This document shows, one piece after another, positions 33,883 through 44,200 of a stretch of DNA of 64,000 nt. Position numbers and translations under genes: made by a program. Position 1 is the stretch's first letter; each line of letters starts with the position of its first letter. The stretch is taken from contig CAWDHI010000001.1 of NCBI GenBank assembly GCA_963802095.1, positions 1-64,000 on the forward strand. Direction: 5' to 3'. The notes beneath the pieces were generated by a model, which did no database searches, was not told the DNA's origin, and was given only the letters and a program-made list of their open reading frames with translations. This DNA is from CAVVEQ01 sp963802095 (lineage in GTDB: Bacteria > Chloroflexota > Anaerolineae > Anaerolineales > Anaerolineaceae).

Positions 33883-35070
33883 TTATCCAAAATCGGCTTG
33901 CATTTGGATGCTGCCTGCTGATACCTTCCATAGCGCAGCTTGATGGGTGAAATCCTCTGAAAAATGGGAGAGGTCTGTGGCGGTCAGGATCACCTGATCC
34001 ATATCCTTTAAAGAATGAAGAAGATCGCTACGACGCCTAGGGTCAAGTTCCGCGAGAGTTTCATCCAGGAGTAAAAGCGGGCATTCCCCGGTGCGTATCC
34101 TCATCCATTCCACTTCGGCAAGTTTGGTTGCCAACAGTGCTGTGCGGAGCTGCCCGCGGGATCCATAATCCCCCAGGTCGATCCCATTCGCCAGGAGCCT
34201 TAATTCATCGCGGTGGGGACCAATGGTGGTTACCCCGCGATGGATTTCGTCTTTTCGAAGCATGGCTAATTTTTGCAGAAAACCACTCGTAATTTCTTCT
34301 TTAAAGTGCTGATCGTCATCCACAGCAGGTGTCATCGGCTGGGGTGGAAAGGAAGGCAGGTACGAAATCCTGAGGACCTCGTCGCCAGCGGTAAGGTTCT
34401 GGTGAATCTCGGAAGCGGTTTTTTCCAGTTCCCGTAAGGCGGTAATCCTCCCGGAAATGATAGCTGCGCCGTGTTCGGCTAGAAGATTATCCCAGTAATC
34501 CAGCTGGCTGGCATCCCCGCCGCGTTCTGCCAGCAGCTTAAGCAAGGCATTGCGCTGCTCCAGCGCCCGGGCATAAAGGCCTAACGCTTGCCCGTAGCCG
34601 GGAATGACCTGGGAAAGGACCATGTTGATATAGCGGCGGCGATCCTCCGGGCTGCCTTCCAGGATGCGCATCATCTGGGGTAAAAAGATTACGGCATTCA
34701 CCTCGCCCAGGGCTTCCACCGCCTTACGCTTGACCCCATCCACCAGGATCTCCTTTCTCAGGCGGGGGGAGCTGTTTGTGCCTTCCTCCAGGATCAGCCG
34801 GATCTCCATGCGGATTGTTTTGTTCTTTTTTTCCACCTCAGCCACAATCCGTGCCACTTGCATGGAACCCTCATTAGCAGAGAAGGAGACCAACTGTCGA
34901 TCCGTCTGGGTATGAAAAGAAGAAAATGTAGCCAGGTAAAATATCGCTTCCAGAAGGCTGGTCTTGCCCTGGGCGTTATCCCCAAGGAGCAGCAAAATCC
35001 GCCCGGGGAGTTCAATATCCAGGCGGGTGAAAGAGCGGAAGTTCGTTAAGGAAAGGCGTTTCAGGCGCAA
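33883..35070 (-). CDS. recF: DNA replication and repair protein RecF
   Basis: A 395-residue RecF, the SMC-like ATPase that loads RecA at gaps. The N-terminal LSLTNFRSF is followed by Walker A LLGDNAQGKTSLLEAI (near residue 30); the signature GSRGQLRTALLATKLAE and Walker B LLLLDETLAELD are near the C-terminus. The length is normal (360-400). It starts at TTG, 3 bases after the def stop, with GAGG upstream. The usual dnaA-dnaN-recF order is not kept: here it follows the peptide deformylase gene. Confidence 0.95.
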   Translation of the reverse strand: MRLKRLSLTNFRSFTRLDIELPGRILLLLGDNAQGKTSLLEAIFYLATFSSFHTQTDRQLVSFSANEGSMQVARIVAEVEKKNKTIRMEIRLILEEGTNSSPRLRKEILVDGVKRKAVEALGEVNAVIFLPQMMRILEGSPEDRRRYINMVLSQVIPGYGQALGLYARALEQRNALLKLLAERGGDASQLDYWDNLLAEHGAAIISGRITALRELEKTASEIHQNLTAGDEVLRISYLPSFPPQPMTPAVDDDQHFKEEITSGFLQKLAMLRKDEIHRGVTTIGPHRDELRLLANGIDLGDYGSRGQLRTALLATKLAEVEWMRIRTGECPLLLLDETLAELDPRRRSDLLHSLKDMDQVILTATDLSHFSEDFTHQAALWKVSAGSIQMQADFG

Positions 35071-35073
35071 GGA

Positions 35074-35577
35074 TTAAACATCCTCGATCACTTCGTCGGT
35101 TTTCGGCTGCCAGATGCGGGTGGCGAGGTCGGTATAAACGATGCCATCCAGGTGATCCACTTCGTGCTGGAAAATACGCGCCAGCCATCCGCTGGCTTTG
35201 ATCTTGATGGGTTTTCCCTGGCGGTTCAAGCCCCTCACGTGAACCTCCTGGTAACGTTCCACTTCTCCCACCAACCCGGGTACTGAAAGGCAGCCTTCCA
35301 CGCCAACGACCTTCTCTGGACTGGGAAAGATCAATTCCGGGTTGATCACCACGTAGAGTTTCTTATCCTGCTCATCCTCTTCCTCTCCATATTCGACAAC
35401 CACGATTCGGCTGGAAACAAAGACCTGCGGTGCGGCCAATCCGACTCCGGGGGCATCCCGCATGGTGTCTATCATATCCGCGACTAGCTTTTTGAGGTCC
35501 TGGTCGAACTCGGTCACCTTATGAGCTTTCCTGTGCAGAATGGGATCGGGCAATGTGGCGATTTCTAAAATTGGCAT
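35074..35577 (-). CDS. def: Peptide deformylase
   Basis: A 167-residue metal-dependent enzyme that removes the formyl group from new proteins. All three motifs are present: GVGLAAPQV (residues 45-53), EGCLSVPG with the metal cysteine, and QHEVDHLDG with two metal histidines. GGAGC lies before the ATG. It is encoded between the cyclic-nucleotide-binding protein and recF on the same strand. Confidence 0.95.
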   Translation of the reverse strand: MPILEIATLPDPILHRKAHKVTEFDQDLKKLVADMIDTMRDAPGVGLAAPQVFVSSRIVVVEYGEEEDEQDKKLYVVINPELIFPSPEKVVGVEGCLSVPGLVGEVERYQEVHVRGLNRQGKPIKIKASGWLARIFQHEVDHLDGIVYTDLATRIWQPKTDEVIEDV

Positions 35578-35607
35578 TTATGCTCCAACGGTAATTTTCG
35601 GATAATT

Positions 35608-37281
35608 TTACTCCGAATCAGGGGGGGGAGGGATATTGATATTAGCAGGGATCACTTCGCCCGTCATGCGATGATAAGTGTCGATGTAATCCGCGATCCG
35701 ATCCCGCTCAGCCAGTGCCTCGTTCTTCTTTCCCCTCCTGGATAACTCCATGAATCGATCAAAAAGATCCTTCTGTACTGAGGACGGGTCACTGACATAA
35801 TCAAAAGTGAACTGGGCATCCCCAATCCGGGCGGAGACTGTTCCGAAGTTGAGCAGGATACCGATCATCCCATGACGTTTATACTCAATCGCCTGGATAT
35901 TCTTAAGCGGTGCGGATCGTTTTTCCTCGCTTCCGAGGGGACGGCGGTGCAAATCGATCAGCTGGTCGGGCGTGATCATGTAACAATCATTGCGCCAATC
36001 CACGATCCGGTATAAAAACCAGACCCAGAGGACCAATCCCCCCAGCAGGGCGTAGGTGAAGAAAGTGGTTATTTCCATTCCACCTAGAAACCCTCCCGCA
36101 GCGGCAGCCAAGGACATGACCCAGAGGATCAGGAAGAGAATTGGCAGGATCAGTTTCCGGATCAGGATCCACCAGTGGGTACGAAAAATGATCGCGTCGC
36201 CGTGAACCTCTCTGAGCTTGAAGAAATCCGCCAGTGAATTTACCAGCGGTCCGGATTCCAGCTCCGAGGTAACCGGATTGACGGGAAGTGGGGAGGGTGC
36301 TGGTTTATTCCCCGCGATGCGCGATCGGATATCTGCCTCGATCTCCACCCGGTTGATACTGACCTGGGAGTTCTTAGCCCGGGACCAGTATTCCTGAAGG
36401 AGAGCGATAACCCATTCAGGATTTTGGATATATCGAAATTCAATGGACCCAGTGTAGGTTCGAGCCCGAATGGTACCAAACCCCATCCATCTCCCTGCCA
36501 GGCTCGTATCCGTCTCCAAGGAAAGGATCGCTTCCAGGGGGGTTTCCTGCCGACTCTCATAGAAAAGAACCACTTTTTCCAGGCTCAGCAGCCGCTGGTC
36601 GGTGATGACAGAGTAATCATTCGTCCAGTCCCAGCCCTTCCAAAGAGACCAGAAAAAGCTTATGGCAAGCTCTGCGAGCATCAGTGCCGGCATGATGAGC
36701 GAACCCGGGAACAGAAATATATAGATCAAACCCAGCGGAATCAGGAGAAGGACACCGGTGAGGACCGGCAAAATCAGGGATCTTATGAGATAGAAATAAT
36801 GCTTGCGATTGATGAAAATGATGTTTTCCCGATCATTTCGCCATGGGAAGCACTTTTTCAACGCGAACAAGTAACTTTTATGTTCTAGTCGGGCAGCCTG
36901 CTCAAATTGGGGATTCCCAGAAAAAACCTCGCGCAATTCTTTTCGGGAGAACTTCATCAGGCTGGTTTCAGATAGGGCTGTCGCCCGGGCAAGTCGTTTG
37001 CGGGTGGTATCGGAAAGCAATTCACTTCCAAAATGATCTCCTGGACCGAGCACCGCGATAACTTCCTCCCCCTTGTCGGTTTTACGTTCAAGGATGATGC
37101 CACCTGAGAGGATCACGAATAATCCGTTGCAGCTATCGTTGCGATCGAAGATTACCTGGCCGCTGCGGATATTGGTCCTGCGCGTTATAGGTGCAAGTAC
37201 CTGCAATCCTTCCTCCCCGATCAATTTAAAGAGCGGATTGCGATTCAATAGATCCAGCACGTCACGTTGCTCAGGCACCAT
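35608..37281 (-). CDS. Cyclic-nucleotide-binding-domain membrane protein with two PH-like modules
   Basis: A 557-residue protein. Residues 10-130 form a cNMP-binding (CRP-like) domain (SGQVIFDRNDSCNGLFVILSGG, GPGDHFGSELL). After it come two similar modules, each with a pair of membrane helices (about 165-215 and 375-420) followed by a bacterial PH-like domain; the repeats share WRNDCYMIT / WTNDYSVIT, then LIDL / LLSL, and LKNIQAIEY / LEAILSLET with FGTV / FGTI. The cytoplasmic cNMP domain may gate or sense something at the membrane, but the function is unknown. It lies upstream of def on the same strand, with 30 bases between. Confidence 0.75.
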   Translation of the reverse strand: MVPEQRDVLDLLNRNPLFKLIGEEGLQVLAPITRRTNIRSGQVIFDRNDSCNGLFVILSGGIILERKTDKGEEVIAVLGPGDHFGSELLSDTTRKRLARATALSETSLMKFSRKELREVFSGNPQFEQAARLEHKSYLFALKKCFPWRNDRENIIFINRKHYFYLIRSLILPVLTGVLLLIPLGLIYIFLFPGSLIMPALMLAELAISFFWSLWKGWDWTNDYSVITDQRLLSLEKVVLFYESRQETPLEAILSLETDTSLAGRWMGFGTIRARTYTGSIEFRYIQNPEWVIALLQEYWSRAKNSQVSINRVEIEADIRSRIAGNKPAPSPLPVNPVTSELESGPLVNSLADFFKLREVHGDAIIFRTHWWILIRKLILPILFLILWVMSLAAAAGGFLGGMEITTFFTYALLGGLVLWVWFLYRIVDWRNDCYMITPDQLIDLHRRPLGSEEKRSAPLKNIQAIEYKRHGMIGILLNFGTVSARIGDAQFTFDYVSDPSSVQKDLFDRFMELSRRGKKNEALAERDRIADYIDTYHRMTGEVIPANINIPPPPDSE

Positions 37282-37379
37282 TAATTAAGTATATCCCAAC
37301 ATTAAAAATTGGCATGAAAAATGGAAATCCCGGGAGTCTCCTGGTTTCATCCCTTATAATTTGACCCAAGGTTAACTCC

Positions 37380-38858
37380 ATGAGACGAGGAAGTTACACA
37401 ACTCTACGCTGGGCAGCCATATCGCTGCTCTTCCTGGCAGTCGTCCTGCTGGTCTTTCAGCTTGTGCGATACAGCCGACTTCGAAGCAGCTTCCCGCCAG
37501 GGACCACCATTGCAGGCATACCGATGGGTGGCATGGATCCGCAACAGGCAGCCAACCGGCTGATTAGCGCCTATAACATCCCATTGACCCTCTATTTTGG
37601 AGATTCCACGATCCAGGTCAGGCCATCCTCACTGGGTTTTCAGCTTGATCTAAGTGCAATGATCACAGCCGCTGATATTCAACGCACGCAGCAACCATTC
37701 TGGTCCTCATTCTGGGATTACCTATGGAACCGGCTGCCAAACCCGATTAAAATTCCCTTACGGGCGGATATCTCCGAGGAGCGGTTAAAGGAATACCTGG
37801 CAAACGAAATTGCTCCTCGTTACGATGAGCCTGCCAGTCCTGCGATTCCGGTACCGGGAAGCGTGGTTTTTCAGCCAGGCCAGCCCGGAAAAACGCTTGA
37901 TATTGAAAAATCCGCGGACTTAATCTCTGATGCGCTCCAATCACCCGCAAACCGGACTGTGAACCTGAGCTATAAAGATGTCAGCTCCGGGAAACCCGGT
38001 TTCAATAACCTGGAAACCCTCTTGAAACAGATCGTCGATATCTCCGGGTATGACGGGATGATTGAAATTTATATTCAGGACCTCCAGACAGGTAAGGATC
38101 TGCATTTCGCTTACCAGCAGGGGGAGGAATTGGAATCGGATATCAGTTTCACCGCGGCAAGCTCCATCAAAATACCTGTGATGATTTCCACCTTCCGAAG
38201 AGTGAAGGATCCCGCTCCGGAGAATATCACCCAGGAAATCGAAGGTATGATCGAACGCTCCGATAACACTTCCACAGATAAGCTCATGGAATCCTTCGAC
38301 CGGAACCTTGGTCCATTGACCGTGACAGAGGATATGCGAGCCCTGGGGCTTGAGAATACCTTCATCAGCGGGTACTTTTACCCAGGCGCGCCGTTGCTTC
38401 GCGAAGTGCGGACTAAAGCAAATTCCCGGTCGGATGTGATCACGAACCCGGATCGATACAACCAGACCATCCCCATCGAAATGGGGATCCTGCTGGAGGA
38501 TATCTTCCAATGCGCAAAATCCGGTGGGGGTGCGCTGACCGCGGTTTTTAATGGCGATATCACCCAGCGCGAGTGTCAACTCATGCTGGATTACCTTTCC
38601 AAAAATAAAAATGGGGTTCTTCTCCATGGAGGCCTGCCGGATGGAGCGCACTTCGCGCATAAGCATGGCTGGATCACGGAACTTGACGGGTTGATGCATT
38701 CCATATCCGACGCAGGCATCGTTTTCTCCCCAGGCGGAGATTACAGCATTTCGGTCTATCTTTATCACCCAAACCAAATCCTGTTTGAACCGATCAACCT
38801 GATGGTATCCCAGCTTTCGAACGCAGTGTACAACTATTACAATATGCCGGGTGATTGA
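37380..38858 (+). CDS. Membrane-anchored class-A-beta-lactamase-like protein with YoaR-type domain
   Basis: A 492-residue protein with one N-terminal membrane helix (about 12-30). Residues 40-200 carry a YoaR/VanW-associated peptidoglycan-binding-like domain (PPGTTIAGIPMGGMDPQQAANRL). Residues 220-490 are a beta-lactamase-2 domain with the nucleophile in SSIKIPV (SxxK) and SDN in RSDNTSTD. The third motif reads KHG instead of KTG (AHKHGWI). It therefore is more likely a cell-wall or serine hydrolase than an antibiotic-degrading enzyme. A TATAAT at 37355 lies upstream of a short leader. Confidence 0.8.
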   Translation: MRRGSYTTLRWAAISLLFLAVVLLVFQLVRYSRLRSSFPPGTTIAGIPMGGMDPQQAANRLISAYNIPLTLYFGDSTIQVRPSSLGFQLDLSAMITAADIQRTQQPFWSSFWDYLWNRLPNPIKIPLRADISEERLKEYLANEIAPRYDEPASPAIPVPGSVVFQPGQPGKTLDIEKSADLISDALQSPANRTVNLSYKDVSSGKPGFNNLETLLKQIVDISGYDGMIEIYIQDLQTGKDLHFAYQQGEELESDISFTAASSIKIPVMISTFRRVKDPAPENITQEIEGMIERSDNTSTDKLMESFDRNLGPLTVTEDMRALGLENTFISGYFYPGAPLLREVRTKANSRSDVITNPDRYNQTIPIEMGILLEDIFQCAKSGGGALTAVFNGDITQRECQLMLDYLSKNKNGVLLHGGLPDGAHFAHKHGWITELDGLMHSISDAGIVFSPGGDYSISVYLYHPNQILFEPINLMVSQLSNAVYNYYNMPGD

Positions 38859-38962
38859 TCTTGTTTGTTTGATTTTTTCAGACACCCCGCGTTCGCCAAA
38901 ATTTTCATTGCTATAATATTGTTGGAAGATTAATTTCATAATCCCTTGAGGAGGATTTTCGC

Positions 38963-40861
38963 ATGGCAAAGAGTATCGTGGGAAATGTTTTGCATGTGGA
39001 CCTGACCGATTCCAGGTTGTGGGTGGAGCACCCGGATGAATCCTTTTACCGTAAATATGGCGGTGGAAGCGCCATGGGACTTTACTACCTCCTGAAAGAA
39101 CATGAACCGGGAACCGATCCCCTTTCAGCCGGGAACATCCTCACCGTATTCGCTGGTGTACCGACCGGCCTCGCAATTTCCGGCCAATCCCGGGTCAATG
39201 TCAATGCCCGCTCCCCGCTCACCGGTGCGGTCGGGGATAGCCAGGCTGGAGGATTCTTTCCCGCGGCATTGAAATATGCAGGTTTTGATGGCATCGTGAT
39301 CCGCGGGAAAGCCATGAAACCCGTTTACCTGCTGTTGAACGACGGCGAGGCGGAATTGCGGGATGCGGGACATCTATGGGGCAAATGCACGCTCGAATCC
39401 GAGCAGATCCTAAAAACTGAATTCGACGACCCCAAATTGGAAATGATGCAGATCGGTCCAGCAGGGGAAAACCTTGTTCGCTTTGCAGCCATCATGAACA
39501 TGCGCAATCGCGCCAATGGGCGTACTGGCATGGGGGCGGTAATGGGTTCGAAACTGTTAAAAGCCATTGTTGTTCGCGGCAACCGGAAACTGGAGGTCAA
39601 CGATAAGAAGGAGATCGTCCGTCTGAACCGGGAAGGCGCGAAATTATTGAATGAAATCGCTGACGTGAAAGGTTTGAATATCAACGGGACCGGTGATGTG
39701 GTGCCTTTTCAAAATTCGATCGGCAGTCTGCCCACCCGAAATTACAGGGAAGGACAGTTTGAAGCCTTTGAAGAGATCAGCGGGGAGAAAGTCACCAGCA
39801 CCATCCTGGTGAACCGGGATACCTGCTTCGGTTGCGTTGTCCGCTGCAAACGGGTGGTCAAAACGGAATACGGAGAAGAGGAAGTTCTTCCTGCGTATGG
39901 CGGTGCGGAATATGAAACTCTCGCAACCTTTGGATCTTACTGTGGCAACAAAGATTTGGCAGCCATCCAATATGCCAACCAGCTTTGCAATGCTTACGGA
40001 ATGGACGCCATCTCATGCGGGGCGACGATCGCCTTTGCCATGGATTGTTATGAAAACAACCTCATCCGGCCAGAAGATACCGGTGGGTTGGAGCTGAAAT
40101 TCGGTAATACCAAAGACATGGTCGAAATGGTCGGCAGAATCGCTCGCCGGGAGGGATTGGGGGATCTGCTCGCGGAGGGATCGGAACGGGCTGCGGCCAA
40201 GATTGGTGGCAAGGCAAGAGAGCTGCTCTCCACCTGCAAAGGCCAGGAGATCCCCGCGCACGCACCGCAAGCCAAACGCTCGCTGGGTCTGATCTATGCC
40301 GTCAATCCATTCGGCGCTGACCATCAATCCTCAGAGCATGACCCAATGTACGAGGAAGGCGGTTCTCAGCTCTATTTTGATCGTCTCGCGTTAATCGGCT
40401 TGAATGCTCCCCAGTCACCTGGGTCCATGGATGATGAAAAGGTTCGTTTTGCTTACCTGACCGAAGTATTCTACTCGGCGTTGGACACTTTTTGTTTATG
40501 CCAGTTCGTCTGGGGTCCAGCGTGGACACTCTACGGACCTGCTGAAATGGCAGCTATGATCAATGCCGCCACAGGTTGGGATGTGGATGTTGCAGAATTA
40601 ATCACCATTGGAGAGCGACGCCTGAATATGCTTCGTGTTTTCAACAAGCGGGAAGGTTACACCAGGGAAAATGACCGCCTTCCTATGAAGTTTTTTGGTC
40701 CACTCACCGGCAGCGGGCCGACCGCAGGAATGGCATTGGATGAGACCCACCTGGAACATGAGAAAGATGTATATTATCAGCTTGCAGGTTGGGATCGGGC
40801 ATCTGGCAATCCAACTCCAGCAAAGTTGAAAGAACTCGGCCTGGAGTGGCTGAACGTTTGA
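38963..40861 (+). CDS. Aldehyde:ferredoxin oxidoreductase family tungsten/molybdenum enzyme
   Basis: A 632-residue AOR-family enzyme that oxidises aldehydes with ferredoxin using a pterin-bound tungsten (or molybdenum). N-terminal domain features include RKYGGGSAMGLYYL, SGQSRVNVNARSPLTGAVGDSQAGG and GPAGENLVRFAAIMNMRNRANGRTGMG. The 4Fe-4S cluster cysteines are Cys288, Cys291 and Cys295 (DTCFGCVVRC) and Cys513 (FCLCQF). The start follows GAGGAGG. It overlaps the MoaD-like gene by 4 bases; such pairs supply sulfur for the cofactor. Its presence indicates anaerobic aldehyde or acid metabolism. A TATAAT lies at 38912-38917. Confidence 0.92.
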   Translation: MAKSIVGNVLHVDLTDSRLWVEHPDESFYRKYGGGSAMGLYYLLKEHEPGTDPLSAGNILTVFAGVPTGLAISGQSRVNVNARSPLTGAVGDSQAGGFFPAALKYAGFDGIVIRGKAMKPVYLLLNDGEAELRDAGHLWGKCTLESEQILKTEFDDPKLEMMQIGPAGENLVRFAAIMNMRNRANGRTGMGAVMGSKLLKAIVVRGNRKLEVNDKKEIVRLNREGAKLLNEIADVKGLNINGTGDVVPFQNSIGSLPTRNYREGQFEAFEEISGEKVTSTILVNRDTCFGCVVRCKRVVKTEYGEEEVLPAYGGAEYETLATFGSYCGNKDLAAIQYANQLCNAYGMDAISCGATIAFAMDCYENNLIRPEDTGGLELKFGNTKDMVEMVGRIARREGLGDLLAEGSERAAAKIGGKARELLSTCKGQEIPAHAPQAKRSLGLIYAVNPFGADHQSSEHDPMYEEGGSQLYFDRLALIGLNAPQSPGSMDDEKVRFAYLTEVFYSALDTFCLCQFVWGPAWTLYGPAEMAAMINAATGWDVDVAELITIGERRLNMLRVFNKREGYTRENDRLPMKFFGPLTGSGPTAGMALDETHLEHEKDVYYQLAGWDRASGNPTPAKLKELGLEWLNV

Positions 40862-41097
40862 TCCGGATCAAAGTTACGCTTCATTCGTATCTAAAAGAAT
40901 ACCTCCCGCCGGACGCGGATGGCCAGACTGAACTGGACATATCCGAAGGGTCGACGATTGAAACGCTTTCCCGCCAGCTAGGATTGCCAGCCTCCATCGC
41001 TGTGGCTGTGAATGAATCAATCGAACGTGATCACAACCGGGTTCTCCAGCAGGGAGACCACGTGCGTTTTCTAAGACCGGGTGCTGGAGGGCGATAG
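40858..41097 (+). CDS. MoaD/ThiS-family ubiquitin-like sulfur carrier
   Basis: A 79-residue beta-grasp protein with the family plan: VTLHSYLKEYLP, an acidic beta turn, the ETLSRQLGLP helix, AVAVNESIERD and QGDHVRFLRPGAGGR. It would carry thiocarboxylate sulfur at its C-terminus for molybdopterin or tungstopterin synthesis. It ends GGR rather than GG, so one residue has to be removed before activation, or it works otherwise. TTG at 40858 overlaps the AOR stop by 4 bases (TTGA), and GGAG lies about 11 bases upstream inside the AOR gene. Confidence 0.8.
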   Translation: MIRIKVTLHSYLKEYLPPDADGQTELDISEGSTIETLSRQLGLPASIAVAVNESIERDHNRVLQQGDHVRFLRPGAGGR

Positions 41098-41134
41098 GCC
41101 TATTAATTTACATTTGAATAGAATTAGACCTGTC

Positions 41135-41163
41135 TTGCAGGAATATTCACTTTCAAGTATAGT
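41135..41163 (+). promoter_or_regulatory. Promoter of the Agl23-like gene
   Basis: TTGCAG (41135-41140) and TATAGT (41158-41163) with a 17-base spacer, about 45 bases before the ATG at 41208. Confidence 0.65.
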
Positions 41164-41207
41164 CACGGCAAAATCTCGTTAGAAAAAGTGAGAATCCAAT
41201 AGAGATC

Positions 41208-44200
41208 ATGGAACCGGAAAAATCACCCACTTCCTGGATGGACAAGCCTATTTTTAAGCAATTCCCCAATTTTTCCATTGAAAAACTGCTCATCGTGCTA
41301 ATTCTAGCGGCAGCAGTTTTCACCCGGTTCTACGACCTTGGCGCCCGGGTGATGGCCCACGATGAAGTAAACCACGTGGTGCCATCGTTCGATCTATACG
41401 AGGGTAGGGGTTACCGGCACGACCCCGTAACGCATGGCCCAATGCAGATGGAGCTTGTTGCGTTTTCCTATTTCCTGCTGGGTGATAATGATTTCAGTTC
41501 GCGCATTCCGGCAGCACTTTTCAGTGTTGCAGCGATCGCCTTCATTCTGTATTCTTTCCGACGTTACCTGGGCAGGGTGGGTGCGCTCCTGGCTGGTTTT
41601 TTCTTTCTGATCTCTCCCTTTATGATGTTCTACGGGCGGTACACCCGCGATGAGGGTTTTGTTCAACTCTTTGGGGTGCTGCTGCTTTACGGCCTGCTAA
41701 AATTTCTAGAGGATGGCAGGCAGTCGATTCTTTACCTGATCGTGATTGTTCTCTCGCTTTATTTCTGTACGATGGAAGCTGCGTACATCTTCGCTGCACA
41801 GATCCTGGTCTTCCTGGCTGTGCTGCTCATCTGGGAGATGAGACGCGGAATTTTTATCGATACCTCCAGGCGGAATGCGTTCCTGGTTTCAACGATAGTC
41901 ACCCTGGGTTTTGCTGGGTTGTATGGACTGGCGGGTTTTTATCTTTCCCGCGAAACCGCTGGAGGGATTATCCTCACCGGTGGACTCTTCACAGTACTTT
42001 TTGCCGGGATCAATTTCTTCCAGCTTATCATGGTGGTGCTTTTTGCAGGCGCAATGACCGGGCTGGTCTTCATGGCAAGGAACCTTCTTCGCGGTATTAA
42101 CCGGGAATACTCTCTCGCCAGCCGTTTATCCTCACTGCTTATCCTGTTGATAAGCTTGCTTCTTCCACTACTCTCCGCTTTTCCGATCTACTTAACCGGT
42201 TGGAATCCTCTGGATTACAACTCAAGCGGAATGGTGACCACTTCCATATACCTACTCCTCACTTCGATCCCGGCAGTTTTCTTAGGTTATTACTGGGGCC
42301 TGCGTGGTTGGGTCAAACTGGCTGCAGTTTTCTTCGCCATTTTTATTGTTCTCTATACCACTTTCTTCACCAACGGATCCGGGTTCTTCACCGGCATCGT
42401 GGGCTCGTTGGGTTATTGGCTATCACAGCATAGCGTTAATCGAGGTTCGCAGCCCTGGTATTACTATGGTCTCATTACCATCCCGATTTATGAGTTTCTC
42501 GCCGCGCTTGGAACTATCCTGGCGCTTTTCTTCGCTGCGAGGTTCAGAAAATGGTGGACATTCGGCGGATTTGATCCCGCCCGCCAGCCCGAAGAGCCAA
42601 ATTCCGCGAAACAAGATGATAACCAGCCTGCCTCCATATCGCAAAATCCGGGTGAACCCGGAGAGATCGATCACCGGTTGATCCGTGTACCTGTAATTTT
42701 GATGCTTCTCTATTGGTCGGTGACGAGCCTGATCGCGTTTTCCATCGCGGGAGAGAAAATGCCCTGGCTGACGATCTATATCGCCCAGCCCATGCTCCTG
42801 GCGGCCGGCTGGGGGTTGGGGTACTTGGTTGACACCACCGATTGGAAAAAATTATTGGAAAAACGCGGGTTGACAGCAGCCATCCTGATGATCGTTTTTC
42901 TTTTTGCGTTGTTCGGTGTTGTGGGTAGTCTGTTTGGTGTGATTCCTCCCTTCCAGGGCAGCACTCTGGAACAGCTCCAGGCAACCAGCACTTTCATCTT
43001 TGCCCTTTTTGCCTGTGGTGCTTCGCTTTATGGGATCATTTATTCCATGCGCGGCTGGGGGGTAAGCCTGGCGATACGCTGGTTTGCCGCACTCTTTTTT
43101 GCCCTTCTGGCACTCCTCACCGCAAGGGCAGCAGTGCGTGCCTCCTTCATTGAGTACGACAATCCCACCGAATACCTCGTTTACGCTCACGCTGCGCGGG
43201 GTCCAAAGGATATTCTTGAGCAGGTTGAAGAGATTTCCCAACGACTGACAAGCGGGCTGGAGATCGAAGTAGCATACGATAACGACGGGTTATATCCTTA
43301 CTGGTGGTATTTCCGCAATTACCCCAATCACCATTGGTTTAGCGAACCTACCCGCGAGCTTTCGAATTACCCGCTCATCATCGCCAGCTCCCGGAATTGG
43401 GGCAAGCTGGAATCGATCCTGCGGGAAAACTATGTCTCCTACGAGTACCAGAGGCTTTGGTGGCCGAATATGGATTACATGGGTCTGACCTGGGAACGGA
43501 TTCGCAATGTGCTCGTGGATCCCCAATGGCGCAAGGCTGTGTGGGAGATCTGGTTGAACAGGGATTATTCCCTTTACGGTGAGCTTAAGGGCACGAATGA
43601 ATTCAACCTGGCAACTTGGTCTCCCAGCGAAAGATTGCGATTATATATCCGCAAGGACATCGTGTCGAAGATCTGGAACTACGGTGTTCTGCCGGCAGCG
43701 CAAGAAACCGTGCAGGAAGATCCTTATGCAGCTGCGATGACCACGCTCGTTCCGGTGACTGTGATCGGAACACCGGGGGAGACAGGGAGCATATTCAATG
43801 CTCCGCGCTCTCTCGCGGTTGCCCCGGATGGCAGTATTTATGTAGCCGATTCACGGAACCACAAAATCCAGCACTTCAACCCAACAGGTGAGTTGATCCA
43901 TTCCTGGGGATCCTTCAGTAACACGAATTCCGAAAACGCAGCTGCGGGAACCTTCAATGAACCCTGGGGTGTGGCGGTGGGTCCGGATGGTTCTGTGTAC
44001 GTGGCAGATACATGGAACAATCGAATTCAGAAATTCTCCGCGAAGGGTGATTTTATGACCATGTGGGGCCATTCAGGCCTGGCAGAAGACATGAACTCGT
44101 TCTACGGCCCGCGTGGGATCGCGGTCGATAATGCTGGTCGGGTTTATATCACCGACACCGGGAACAAACGGGTGGTCGTCTTCACTTCCGATGGCGAACC

